From positions 42,425 to 106,424 of the forward strand of contig CAZJVJ010000005.1 in assembly GCA_964549635.1 (NCBI GenBank): DNA of 64,000 nt. Direction: 5' to 3'. The notes beneath the pieces were generated by a model. It worked only from the letters and a program-made list of their open reading frames with translations, was not told where the DNA came from and made no database searches. Both the position numbers and the translations under genes were made by a program. The DNA comes from VGNY01 sp964549635 (lineage in GTDB: Bacteria; Chloroflexota; Dehalococcoidia; GIF9; UBA5629). Below, one piece after another: positions 9,901 through 17,246 of this stretch (within the stretch, counting starts at the first letter, position 1; every line of letters starts with the position of its first letter).

Positions 9901-9964
9901 GTTTTCAGAGGAGAGGGCCAAACAAGAGGCTAAGAGGTGTTTGAGGTGTGACCTTGAGAGGTGA
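6902..9964 (+). CDS. NuoF/HydB-like FMN subunit fused to GltD-like FAD/NAD(P) oxidoreductase
   Basis: About 1020 residues in three parts. Residues 1-100: thioredoxin-like [2Fe-2S] domain (CQGTGCVSC, then CHGFC). Residues about 100-540: NuoF/HydB module with GRGGAGFPTGRKW, NADEGDPGAFMDR (FMN and NADH binding) and the [4Fe-4S] motif CGKCVPC. Residues about 550-1000: GltD-type module with CQHTCPVGINIP and CHHPCEDRC cluster ligands, the FAD loop VGAGPAGLSCA and the NAD(P) loop GGGNVALDAA, ending in KRCLRCDLE. ATG 6902 is preferred over GTG 6878 because the latter overlaps the upstream stop. NuoF/HydB proteins bind FMN and NAD(H), and in HydABC-type enzymes they are the proposed bifurcation site. 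The extra GltD part offers a second NAD(P)(H) or ferredoxin port. A paralogue is encoded at 37967-41056. Confidence 0.92.
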   Translation: MPAQRIVFVCQGTGCVSCGSGAVYDALKSEVERQRLAGVEVDFTGCHGFCEQGPNVVIEPEGIFYTHVEPGDVHEIVSSHFKNNKPVERLFYRDPVAGQSIPYYLEINFYKKQQRVILRNCGRINPEKIDDYIARGGYRAIRKALLMSPEEVIEEIKRSGLRGRGGAGFPTGRKWELCRNSPGDTKYVICNADEGDPGAFMDRSILEADPHAVIEGLLIAGYAIGAKEGYIYVRAEYPLAVKRFRIALEQARERGFLGSNILGSDFSFTIHVKEGAGAFVCGEETALLASIESRRGMPRPRPPFPAQSGLDGKPSNINNVKTLASVPVIIDRGSEWFASLGTEKSKGTAVFALTGKIANSGLVEVPMGTPLSTVIFDIGGGIPRGRRFKAVQTGGPSGGCLPTRFIDTPVDYESLAQLGSIMGSGGMVVMDEATCMVEVARYFLSFTQAESCGKCVPCRLGTRQMLEILTKITQGKAQDADLDTLLTIARTVKECSLCGLGQTCPNPVLTTVNYFRDEYEAHIREKKCPAAVCDSLMISPCQHTCPVGINIPKYVAHIAAGEYLESIETIRERNPFPAICGRICHHPCEDRCRRGELDEPVAIRSLKRFVADWYFDRISELPPPVPFPRTRPQKVAVVGAGPAGLSCAYFLAQMGYGVTVFEALPVGGGMLSVAIPEFRLPRRVIDQEIDYITKRGVDIRYNTPIGVSYTVDDLLKKDGYAAVFIAAGAQRSQRIGIPGELEDVEGFHYGLRFLRDVKVGKQVRVGHKVAVIGGGNVALDAARTALRLGADEVNVFYRRSREEMPVTEVEYDEAVAEGVKINFLVSPTRIVSESWKVIGLQCSRMQLGEMDASGRRRPVPIPGSEFFAEADTVIAAVGQAPDLSFLPPDSALERTRWETLAVDSNTLATNVPGVFAGGDFVTGPGMVIDAIAAGRRGALAIDKYLRADTTRVEMYDLKTEVIVEAATKIEEETWEAQPRVEVPKLPTEKRKHSFEEIELAFSEERAKQEAKRCLRCDLER

Positions 9965-10016
9965 CGAGTGCAGTTTGACAAGGAATGCTCTATCGGTCAG
10001 GTAGGAGGGTACGACG

Positions 10017-10661
10017 ATGAAATCCATTACCAAACAAAAGTCTCTTGATGAAATTAGAGGGCAGCTTGATGGGCTGGGGAGGGTCTATATTATTGGCTGT
10101 GGTACTTGCGCCACCATGACCAAAACTGGCGGTGTAGAGGAAGTCCAGTTTATGAAGGAGCGTCTTCAAGAACTGGGTAAGATTGTTACCGGCTCTATTG
10201 TTATTCCCACTGCGTGTGATGAAATGACGGAAGTTGCTCTGAAAGAGAACCATAGGGCCATCAGCAGTGCTGACTGCATTCTCGTCATGTCCTGTGCTCT
10301 TGGGGTGCACAAGGCCAGTTGCTATATTGATAAGCCCGTTATTCCGGCACTTGATACGCTGTTCATCGGGCTGGAGGACGGGCCGGGTAACTTTTATGAG
10401 GTCTGTGCGCAGTGTGGTCAGTGTGTTCTTGGGTATACTGCAGGTATCTGTCCGTTGACTGCTTGCCACAAGGGATTGCTGAATGGCCCGTGTGGTGGCA
10501 CTAACAGGGGCAAGTGCGAAGTGGACATAACGAAAGACTGCGCCTGGACACTAATATATCAGCGGTTGGAAGCTCACGGCAGGCTTGACCTGATGCGCAA
10601 ATATCAACCGCCGAAGAACTTCCAGGCGGCCCCCAGACCAAGGATCATTAGAATAGCGTGA
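10017..10661 (+). CDS. metV: Methylene-tetrahydrofolate reductase C-terminal domain protein MetV
   Basis: A 214-residue protein of the zinc- and [4Fe-4S]-binding MetV family (methylene-tetrahydrofolate reductase C-terminal domain). Diagnostic parts are the N-terminal IIGCGTCATMTKTGG, and the cysteine-rich C-terminal section CAQCGQCVLGYTAGICPLTAC followed by GLLNGPCGGTNRGKCEVD. In acetogens MetV partners MetF and carries electrons to its FAD. An AGGAGGG ribosome site lies 8 nt before the ATG. It sits 52 bp after the NuoF::GltD gene and 18 bp before metF, placing it in the same operon, so the Nuo-like proteins are candidate electron partners for methylene-THF reduction. Confidence 0.92.
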   Translation: MKSITKQKSLDEIRGQLDGLGRVYIIGCGTCATMTKTGGVEEVQFMKERLQELGKIVTGSIVIPTACDEMTEVALKENHRAISSADCILVMSCALGVHKASCYIDKPVIPALDTLFIGLEDGPGNFYEVCAQCGQCVLGYTAGICPLTACHKGLLNGPCGGTNRGKCEVDITKDCAWTLIYQRLEAHGRLDLMRKYQPPKNFQAAPRPRIIRIA

Positions 10662-10679
10662 TGGGGAGGGAAGAATATA

Positions 10680-11564
10680 ATGGTGACGCGCTTTAAGGAA
10701 GCCCTTAACTCAGGTAAGTTTGTGATAACAAGCGAGATCGGGCCGCCTAAAGGAACCAATCTTGAGAGGATGTACCATCATATAGACCTTCTTAAAGATA
10801 AAGTGGATGCTATGAATGTCACCGACCATCAGAGCTCCGTAATGCGCTTTCCTTCTATTGGCGGCTGTCTGGCTATCAAAGAACGTGGTGGTGAGCCTAT
10901 CCTTCAAATGACCTGCCGTGATCGTAACCGTCTTGCTCTGCAGGCTGAGTTGCTTTTTGCCTATACCAGGGGCATAAGGAATGTTCTCTGCCTTACCGGT
11001 GATGCTGTGCCTGTTGGTGACCACAAAGAGGCCAAGGGTGTCTTTGACCTTGATTCACTTCAGCTGTTGAAGACTGTCCGCCTGCTTGAGTCAGGAAAAG
11101 ATCTCGGTGGGAATGACCTTGATGGGGCTGTTGAGTTCTGCGCTGGGGCTATTGTCACTCCTGAGGCTAACCCTATTGCCCCGCAGTTAATCAAGTTTGA
11201 AAAGAAGGTCGAGGCCGGAGCTGAATTCTTTCAGACTCAGGCTATTTATGACTTGGATAACTTCATCAAATTCATGAAGTACGCTCGCCAGTTTCCGGTG
11301 AAAATCCTTGCCGGGATAGTCTTACTCACGTCAGCGAAAATGGCGAAGTACATGACCGAGAATGTACCTGGCATTTTCGTACCGCAGCGCCTTATCGATG
11401 AGCTGGCTGCGGCCCCTAAGGGAGAAGCGCTCAAAAAAGGCATCGAGATCGCTGGCAGGATGATTGCAGCCCTTAAAAAGGACAATATTTGCGATGGTGT
11501 CCATATTATGGCTATAGGCAGGGAAGAACTGGTGCCAGATATAATGGCTGCTGCTGGGCTTTGA
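10680..11564 (+). CDS. metF: 5,10-methylenetetrahydrofolate reductase MetF
   Basis: A 294-residue FAD-dependent TIM-barrel enzyme interconverting methylene- and methyl-tetrahydrofolate in the methyl branch of the Wood-Ljungdahl pathway. Recognised by FVITSEIGPPKGTN at the start, the MNVTDHQSS block, LQMTCRDRNR, NVLCLTGD and the AEFFQTQAIYD segment. GGGGAGGG before the ATG is a strong ribosome site. It is the last gene of the likely operon starting at 3771. The direction in vivo, reduction for acetogenesis or oxidation for methyl disposal, cannot be read from sequence. Confidence 0.95.
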   Translation: MVTRFKEALNSGKFVITSEIGPPKGTNLERMYHHIDLLKDKVDAMNVTDHQSSVMRFPSIGGCLAIKERGGEPILQMTCRDRNRLALQAELLFAYTRGIRNVLCLTGDAVPVGDHKEAKGVFDLDSLQLLKTVRLLESGKDLGGNDLDGAVEFCAGAIVTPEANPIAPQLIKFEKKVEAGAEFFQTQAIYDLDNFIKFMKYARQFPVKILAGIVLLTSAKMAKYMTENVPGIFVPQRLIDELAAAPKGEALKKGIEIAGRMIAALKKDNICDGVHIMAIGREELVPDIMAAAGL

Positions 11565-11615
11565 GCACTACGAGCGAAACAATAAGTCCTGCCGGTTTCG
11601 GATGAGATAGACAGT

Positions 11616-12002
11616 ATGAAAGCCATTGGCGGCCTGTTGATTGTCCTTGGTTTAATTGGGTTGCTGCTGACATTGATATTCTGGCTTCCGGCGAAGATAA
11701 ACCTGCCAATTGTGTTATTCGTTTCTATCGTTTGCCTTGTGTCTATCTGGGGAGGGGGAAAGCTTTCTTTAAAGGCAGTGAGAACAAGGGAAAAGCCAAT
11801 AGATAAGTATGCACCAGGGATTCAGCAGGCTTATCGGGTGCAGCACGGGGTAGCCTGCCCTAGATGTGGCACCTCGGTTGTCCACGGTCAGAAGTTCTGT
11901 GGTGATTGTGGTTTAAGTCTGCTGTTGTACTGTCCCGCATGTGGTGTGGCCGTCATGTCCCAGTCTAAATTCTGTGGGACTTGTGGTACCAGGCTCATTT
12001 GA
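11616..12002 (+). CDS. Small membrane protein with double zinc ribbon
   Basis: A 128-residue protein with two N-terminal hydrophobic helices (about residues 4-24 and 31-46), a charged linker and two C-terminal zinc ribbons: CPRCGTS paired with CGDCG, and CPACGV paired with CGTCG. The ribbons would face the cytoplasm. Double zinc-ribbon proteins often act in protein contacts, but no function can be assigned. It lies 51 bp after metF and 26 bp before the deacetylase-like gene, so cotranscription is possible. Confidence 0.75.
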   Translation: MKAIGGLLIVLGLIGLLLTLIFWLPAKINLPIVLFVSIVCLVSIWGGGKLSLKAVRTREKPIDKYAPGIQQAYRVQHGVACPRCGTSVVHGQKFCGDCGLSLLLYCPACGVAVMSQSKFCGTCGTRLI

Positions 12003-12028
12003 AATTCCACTGTGAAAAGAGCAGCACC

Positions 12029-13135
12029 ATGGCTATCGGAATTTTGTATCAGGATGGGCTGAAGGAATACGATTTCGGCCCGGGGCACCCTTTTCGTGGT
12101 ACACGCGTTGAGGTTTTTATTGAATTTTTGAGACAGCATATTGCCGAGGATAACAATTACCGTATTTTGGAAGCGGCTCCAGCAACCGATGATGACCTGC
12201 TCTTAATTTGCCAGAAAGACTATATCGAGTTCACTAAGGAATATTATAAAGCTGCCAATCTCGGCCTTACCTATGCTGGACGCTTTTACGACTACCACAG
12301 TATGGACAATATGCCGGTCGGCAGGCCCGGTAAGTTGGAGGAAGCGGCTAGACTTGTAGTGGGTCAGGCCAAGTTGGCCTGTGATTTGGTTGAAGGTGGA
12401 ACATATAACAAGGTGGTGTCGATTGGTGGCGGATTGCACCATGCCAAGCCTTCTTATGGCGAAGGTTTTTGCCTTTACAACGATGTTGCCTTTTGCGGTT
12501 TATACCTGATGCAAAAATATGACCTTAAAAAGATTCTGATCTTGGACACCGATGCCCACGCCGGGAACGGGACTGCCGAGTATTTCTATGAAGAGCCAAG
12601 GGTGCTATTTATCGATTTGCACCAGAATCCGAGGACGCTTTACCCGGGCACCGGTTTTGCACATCAAGTCGGTGCTGGGAAAGGGAGAGGCTTTACCGTT
12701 AATGTTCCGATGCCAGTTGGTGCCGGCTACGATTCGTACAAACTGGTTTTTGAGTCAATTGTGGAGCCACTGGCCAGAGAATTCGAGCCTGAAATCATAG
12801 TCAGAAATGGCGGCTCTGACCCCCATTTTAGTGACCAGCTTACTGCGCTCGGGTTAACGGTGAAGGGTTTTAGAATGATAGGGGAGAGGGTGAGGGAAAT
12901 GGCGGAGCTTTGCCATGGTAAGGTGATTGATATGATTGCTTCGGGCTACAATACCAAGGTACTGCCCTATGGCTGGCTAGCTTTGATTTGCGGGCTGGCT
13001 GACTTCAAAATTGATATACCGGAGCCTGAGCCTGTGCCCCAGCGCTATATGTCCGATACTGCCTTTGAAGAGACCCGGAAAGTCATAGATGAGGTCAAAA
13101 ATCATCTTAAGGATTACTGGGCATGTTTGCGGTGA
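12029..13135 (+). CDS. Histone deacetylase / AcuC-like family protein
   Basis: A zinc amidohydrolase of the HDAC superfamily, 368 residues from ATG 12029; an upstream in-frame start at 11981 would overlap the previous gene. Family signatures are GGGLHHAKPSYGEGFCLYND (active-site histidines), DTDAHAGNGTAEYF (Asp and His zinc ligands) and NGGSDPH (third ligand region). Bacterial members deacetylate acetyl-lysines, for example on acyl-CoA synthetases (AcuC), or acetylpolyamines. The substrate is unknown here. A role in controlling acyl-CoA metabolism is possible but rests only on family precedent. Confidence 0.85.
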   Translation: MAIGILYQDGLKEYDFGPGHPFRGTRVEVFIEFLRQHIAEDNNYRILEAAPATDDDLLLICQKDYIEFTKEYYKAANLGLTYAGRFYDYHSMDNMPVGRPGKLEEAARLVVGQAKLACDLVEGGTYNKVVSIGGGLHHAKPSYGEGFCLYNDVAFCGLYLMQKYDLKKILILDTDAHAGNGTAEYFYEEPRVLFIDLHQNPRTLYPGTGFAHQVGAGKGRGFTVNVPMPVGAGYDSYKLVFESIVEPLAREFEPEIIVRNGGSDPHFSDQLTALGLTVKGFRMIGERVREMAELCHGKVIDMIASGYNTKVLPYGWLALICGLADFKIDIPEPEPVPQRYMSDTAFEETRKVIDEVKNHLKDYWACLR

Positions 13136-13201
13136 GGTGTGTTATGTTGTTTAAAGCCGTCAGACCCGATGTCGTTTAGCAGCATAAGATAGGAGGAAAT
13201 T

Positions 13202-13999
13202 ATGATAGACAAAAATATGGTTGAGCACATCAAAGCTTATGGCACCTGCCGGGGAACTGGTGAAAAAAGGCGAAAGATCCTGGTGGATGACATAGGGTTC
13301 AAAATAGGTCAAAAGGCGGAATATGCCCTCATCGTTGGCTGTTTTCAGCCGGAGGGTATGCCTCATGTCCTTTCGGATTTGAAGAGCTTGCTTGATAGAC
13401 TGAATGTAGACTGCACGCTGCTTGAAAAGGAGTATTGCTGTGGTTGGATGCCCCTGGGACAGCCTGCAGTCATGGCTAAAAATGAAGCAGATATTGCCAA
13501 GTCAAAGGAGCTGTCACGTGAGTTCATCATGGGAAACTTCAGGCAGGCTGAGACTTTAGGTGTAAAGTCAATCGTACTGTTCTGTGGTGCCTGTGAACCT
13601 AGCTACACAAACTGTCGGGAGGAAACCAATCTTGAAGTTATCTCCTACAGCGAACTTCTCGATCGCCATTTCACCGGAGGCAAATTAAATTTGAAGATAG
13701 ACTATTATGCTGGATGTTACCGATTTCGGCGCCGGATAACCAGCAAACCAGTAGATATTTCAGCAGCGGCACGAGTGCTTAGCCGGATAGAGGGACTTAA
13801 AGTTAACCAACTGGACAGCAGCCTGTGCTGTTACATACCACCGCAGATGGAGCAGATTATGAGTAAACTGACAACTGACACTGTGGTCAACATCTGTTCC
13901 GGTTGCTATCACATTCTAAAAGGTAAATTGCAAGAAAAGCCTGATACTCAGGTGAAGATGCTGCCTGAAGTGGTGTGGGAATCAGTGCGGGACAGATAG
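13202..13999 (+). CDS. HdrB-like protein with two cysteine-rich CCG domains
   Basis: A 265-residue protein with the duplicated cysteine pattern of HdrB/CCG proteins: Cys47, Cys79-Cys80 (EYCCGW) and Cys128xxCys131, then Cys172, Cys209-Cys210 and Cys232xxCys235. In HdrB each such set can bind a noncubane [4Fe-4S] cluster for disulfide reduction; related domains occur in LutA and GlpC. No HdrA or HdrC is adjacent. AGGAGG 6 nt before the ATG supports the start. It may hand electrons to a thiol/disulfide or soluble donor linked with the redox genes around it; the partner is unknown. Confidence 0.8.
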   Translation: MIDKNMVEHIKAYGTCRGTGEKRRKILVDDIGFKIGQKAEYALIVGCFQPEGMPHVLSDLKSLLDRLNVDCTLLEKEYCCGWMPLGQPAVMAKNEADIAKSKELSREFIMGNFRQAETLGVKSIVLFCGACEPSYTNCREETNLEVISYSELLDRHFTGGKLNLKIDYYAGCYRFRRRITSKPVDISAAARVLSRIEGLKVNQLDSSLCCYIPPQMEQIMSKLTTDTVVNICSGCYHILKGKLQEKPDTQVKMLPEVVWESVRDR

Positions 14000-14058
14000 T
14001 ACCGCACCATTTATGTCCCCATTTGGTATACTTGCGGCAAAGGAAGACAAAATAAAAA

Positions 14059-14364
14059 ATGACTGGGGTAGCAAGGTTAATTGATTTGGTGAATTATCAG
14101 AAGGGGGCCGTCGTTAGTAGGCAAATAATAAGCAAGCCGACGGGTACAGTAACTGTGTTTGCCTTTGATGCTGGCCAGGGCCTGAGCGAACACACAGCAC
14201 CGTTTGACGCGCTGGTCTATCTGCTTGATGGTGAAGCAGAGATAGTTATCTCAGGCAAGGTTCAACACTTGAAGGCAGGCGAAATGGTCATAATGCCATC
14301 TGACCAACATCACTCGCTGAAAGCAGTGAAAAAATTCAAGATGGTCTTAACTATGATAAGGTAG
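14059..14364 (+). CDS. Cupin-fold protein
   Basis: A 101-residue single-domain cupin. The first motif region is EHTAPFDALVYLLDGEAEI and the second is GEMVIMPSDQHHSLKAVKKF, with histidines at metal-ligand positions. An AAAGGAAG ribosome site precedes the ATG. The stop is 5 bp before the ATG of the molybdopterin enzyme gene, suggesting translational coupling. Such small cupins bind metals or small molecules, and the substrate is not evident. Confidence 0.85.
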   Translation: MTGVARLIDLVNYQKGAVVSRQIISKPTGTVTVFAFDAGQGLSEHTAPFDALVYLLDGEAEIVISGKVQHLKAGEMVIMPSDQHHSLKAVKKFKMVLTMIR

Positions 14365-14369
14365 TGGAA

Positions 14370-16553
14370 ATGGGTACAACTCAGATAGTTTTTACCAGTT
14401 GCAGTCACGATTGTGGTGGGCGGTGTGTTCTTAAGGTACATGTTCAGGATGGAAGAATAGTCAGAATAGAAACTGATGACGGCGAGGAGCCCCAGCTTAG
14501 AGCTTGTCTCAGGGGAAGAGCTTACCGCCAGCGGGTCTATTCACCGGACCGGTTGAAATATCCGATGAAGCGAATAGGCCAGAGGGGTGACGGCAGTTTT
14601 GAGAGGATTTCGTGGGAAGAAGCCCTTAATACCGTGGCCAGTGAGCTAATTCGTGTCAGGGATACTTATGGCAATGCTAGTATTTTGCTTCTCGGTGGCT
14701 CTGGTAGCCAGGCAGCATTGCATGGTGCTGGGGCGGTGGAGCGCCTGCTGGCTAAATTTGGCGGCTATACTCGTACCTGGGGTGTACCTTCTTTTGAGGG
14801 GGCACTGTTTGCCTCAATGGCGACCTTCGGCACCATGATGACAGGCAATGCCCGTGAAGACCTACTGAATTCACGCCTTATAATTATGTGGGGCTGGAAC
14901 CCTGCTGTAACCATCTGGGATACCAACACGCCTTTTATCTTGGCACAGGCTAAAGAGAAGGGTATAAAGATAGTCTCTGTGGATCCGCGTCTCACTGAGT
15001 CCACAGCAGTCTTTGCCGCTGAGTGGGTTCCTATCAGGCCGGGCACCGATGCGGCTATGCTTGTGGCCATGGCTTATGTAATGATCGAGCGAGGGCTGCA
15101 TGACCAGGAATTCCTTGATAAATATACTGTGGGCTTTGACAGGTTCCGGGACTATGTTACGGGAATAGAGGATGGCATCCCCAAGACTCCTGAGTGGGCG
15201 GAGAAGATAACTGGCGTATCAAGGGCGATAATCGAGCGCCTTGCTGTGGAGTATGCTACTTCCAGACCGGCAGCGCTGATACCAGGATGGGGACCAGCAC
15301 GTGGCACCAGAGGGGAGCAGTTCGGTCGGGCGGCTAGCACGCTGGCAGCTATGACAGGCAACATAGGCAATGAGGGTGGCTACGCTGGCGGTTTTATGCG
15401 TGCCTTTCATAGCCGGCAGATGGGCATGCCTCGTGGAGCCAAAAACCCGGTGGAAGAAGGGGCACCACCGCGGCCGAATAGCTTGTATAAATTGCGCGGA
15501 GCTGCCAAACCAACCAGCGCTCGCATACATAGCCTAAAGGTGTATGATGCCATACTTAGAGGTAGGGCCGGGGGTTACCCATGCGACCCCAAGTTAGCCT
15601 ATATCGTTGCTTCAAACTTCCTTTGCTCTCATCCCAATACCAATATGGGTGTCGAGGCCTTTAAAAAGCTTGAGTTCATCGTTGTACATGAGCAACGGAT
15701 GACGCCCACTGCCCGGTTTGCTGATATCCTTCTACCGGTGAACACCTTCATGGAGCGGGAGGACATAATCTCACCTTGGCTCGGCTCCCCCTATTATCTT
15801 TATATGAACAAGGTTATAGACTCTATGTATGAGTCTAAATCTGACCGTGATATCTGCGCTGAACTGGCATCTCGCCTGGGCATCACAGATTACAGGGAGG
15901 GTCGGACTGACGAGGAGTGGATTAAGGTAATCGCCGAGCGGACTGGTGACATTACCGATTTTGAGGATTTTAAGAAAAAAGGTGCTGTGAAATTGAAGGT
16001 AGCTAAACCGTTTGTAGCTTTCAGGGAGCAGATTGAGGACCCGGTTAATCATCCATTTCCTACCCTCTCGGGCAAGATTGAACTGTACTGTGAGCACCTG
16101 GCAGAGATGAATAATCCTTTAATCCCACCAGTTGCCAAATACTTGCCGGCACCCGAGGGCTATGGTGATGCACTGTCACAGAAATACCCGCTACAGTTGG
16201 TTACCGTACATCACAAGCCAGCAACGCATACCACGATGGAAAAAGTCCCGTGGCTTGATGAGGTGGAACCGAGGCGTCTCTGGATTAACACGAGCGATGC
16301 TGAAGTGCGTGGCATCCGTGATGGAGATGAGGTGCTGGTTTTCAACGAGCGCGGTAGAGTGAAGATACGGGCTAAGGTTACAGAAAGGATAATGCCAGGC
16401 GTGGTCAGTCTCGGTCATGGTGCCTGGTTTGACTTTGACGAGCAGGGGGTGGACTGTGGTGGCTGTTCCAATGTGCTGACATCCAGTGAACATTCTCCCG
16501 GTGGAGCCTGGTCTACAAATACTGTCCTGGTCGAAGTAAAAAAGTTTGGGTAG
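14370..16553 (+). CDS. Molybdopterin oxidoreductase, DmsA-like catalytic subunit (soluble)
   Basis: A 727-residue member of the DMSO reductase superfamily. The N-terminal [4Fe-4S] site is CSHDCGGRC with a later Cys in LRACLRGRAY, followed by MopB folds and a C-terminal pterin-binding domain (LWINTSDAEVRGIRDGDEV). By eye the Mo ligand position of DmsA corresponds to a Ser in WGVPSFEG. No twin-arginine signal is present, so the enzyme should be cytoplasmic, unlike DmsA. ATG 14370 has AAGG 8 nt upstream and is preferred over GTG 14364. It pairs with the four-cluster ferredoxin encoded next. No membrane anchor gene is visible. The substrate is unknown. Confidence 0.88.
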   Translation: MGTTQIVFTSCSHDCGGRCVLKVHVQDGRIVRIETDDGEEPQLRACLRGRAYRQRVYSPDRLKYPMKRIGQRGDGSFERISWEEALNTVASELIRVRDTYGNASILLLGGSGSQAALHGAGAVERLLAKFGGYTRTWGVPSFEGALFASMATFGTMMTGNAREDLLNSRLIIMWGWNPAVTIWDTNTPFILAQAKEKGIKIVSVDPRLTESTAVFAAEWVPIRPGTDAAMLVAMAYVMIERGLHDQEFLDKYTVGFDRFRDYVTGIEDGIPKTPEWAEKITGVSRAIIERLAVEYATSRPAALIPGWGPARGTRGEQFGRAASTLAAMTGNIGNEGGYAGGFMRAFHSRQMGMPRGAKNPVEEGAPPRPNSLYKLRGAAKPTSARIHSLKVYDAILRGRAGGYPCDPKLAYIVASNFLCSHPNTNMGVEAFKKLEFIVVHEQRMTPTARFADILLPVNTFMEREDIISPWLGSPYYLYMNKVIDSMYESKSDRDICAELASRLGITDYREGRTDEEWIKVIAERTGDITDFEDFKKKGAVKLKVAKPFVAFREQIEDPVNHPFPTLSGKIELYCEHLAEMNNPLIPPVAKYLPAPEGYGDALSQKYPLQLVTVHHKPATHTTMEKVPWLDEVEPRRLWINTSDAEVRGIRDGDEVLVFNERGRVKIRAKVTERIMPGVVSLGHGAWFDFDEQGVDCGGCSNVLTSSEHSPGGAWSTNTVLVEVKKFG

Positions 16554-16558
16554 TTGGT

Positions 16559-17107
16559 ATGCAGCTAGGGTTCTTCATTGACCAGTCTAGATGCACAGGG
16601 TGTCATGCTTGCACCGTCGCTTGCAAGGACTGGCATAATATACCAGCCGGGCCGGTGAACTGGCGCTGGCTGGTAACGGTTGAGAACGGCAAGTATCCGG
16701 AGGTGTTCGTCGCCTATCTTTCGCTCTCTTGCCTGCATTGTGCCCAACCTGGGTGTATGGAAATCTGCCCTGTTGATGCCATCACTAAACGGCATGAAGA
16801 CGGCATTGTAGTGGTGGATTGGGAAGCCTGTCTGGGTAAGGAAGCATGTGGTAAGTGTAAAGAGGCATGTCCCTATGGGGCACCGCAGTTTAATGCTGAT
16901 AAGGATTCTAGGATGGAGATGTGCCATATGTGCGTGGGCAGATGGCGGGAAGGCAGAAAGCCTATTTGCGTCGAGGCCTGCCCCATGCGTGCCTTAGATG
17001 CTGGTCCACTTGATGAGATGGAAGCCAGGTATGGGGTGTGCAAAAAGGTGCCTGGGTTTATTTATGATGGGAAGATTAAGCCCTCAGTGGTCCTAAAGCC
17101 GAAATAA
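16559..17107 (+). CDS. DmsB-like four-cluster [4Fe-4S] ferredoxin subunit
   Basis: A 182-residue electron-transfer subunit with four [4Fe-4S] sites: CTGCHACTVAC, CLHCAQPGCMEIC, CGKCKEACPYG and CHMC with CVEACP. This is the usual layout of DmsB/NrfC-type proteins. The ATG is 5 bp after the stop of the molybdopterin enzyme gene, so the two form a soluble AB complex. No DmsC/NrfD membrane subunit follows; the next gene is a cation-diffusion-facilitator-like protein with its own promoter, so electrons probably come from a soluble donor. Confidence 0.92.
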   Translation: MQLGFFIDQSRCTGCHACTVACKDWHNIPAGPVNWRWLVTVENGKYPEVFVAYLSLSCLHCAQPGCMEICPVDAITKRHEDGIVVVDWEACLGKEACGKCKEACPYGAPQFNADKDSRMEMCHMCVGRWREGRKPICVEACPMRALDAGPLDEMEARYGVCKKVPGFIYDGKIKPSVVLKPK

Positions 17108-17233
17108 CCAGCGCCGTTAAGGTAATTTTATCTTCGGGCCATGTTCCACTTGGTTAGTTAGCAGACAGATCACGGCACAATGGTGTGTTTTTTTTGAATA
17201 GGTGGCACTTTAACGATAATACTGGTTTTTTGA

Positions 17234-17242
17234 TATTATAAT
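17234..17242 (+). promoter_or_regulatory. -10 element placed for a leaderless transcript
   Basis: Overlapping TATTAT (17234-17239) and TATAAT (17237-17242) lie 7 and 4 nt before the ATG at 17247. No Shine-Dalgarno sequence is present between them. Transcription would start at or very near the ATG. Confidence 0.35.
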
Positions 17243-17246
17243 TCAA

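Noticed and set aside
9289..9981. 230-residue open frame on the minus strand
   Set aside because: Lies wholly antisense to the GltD part of the fusion gene, has low-complexity Ser-rich translation and no family motif.
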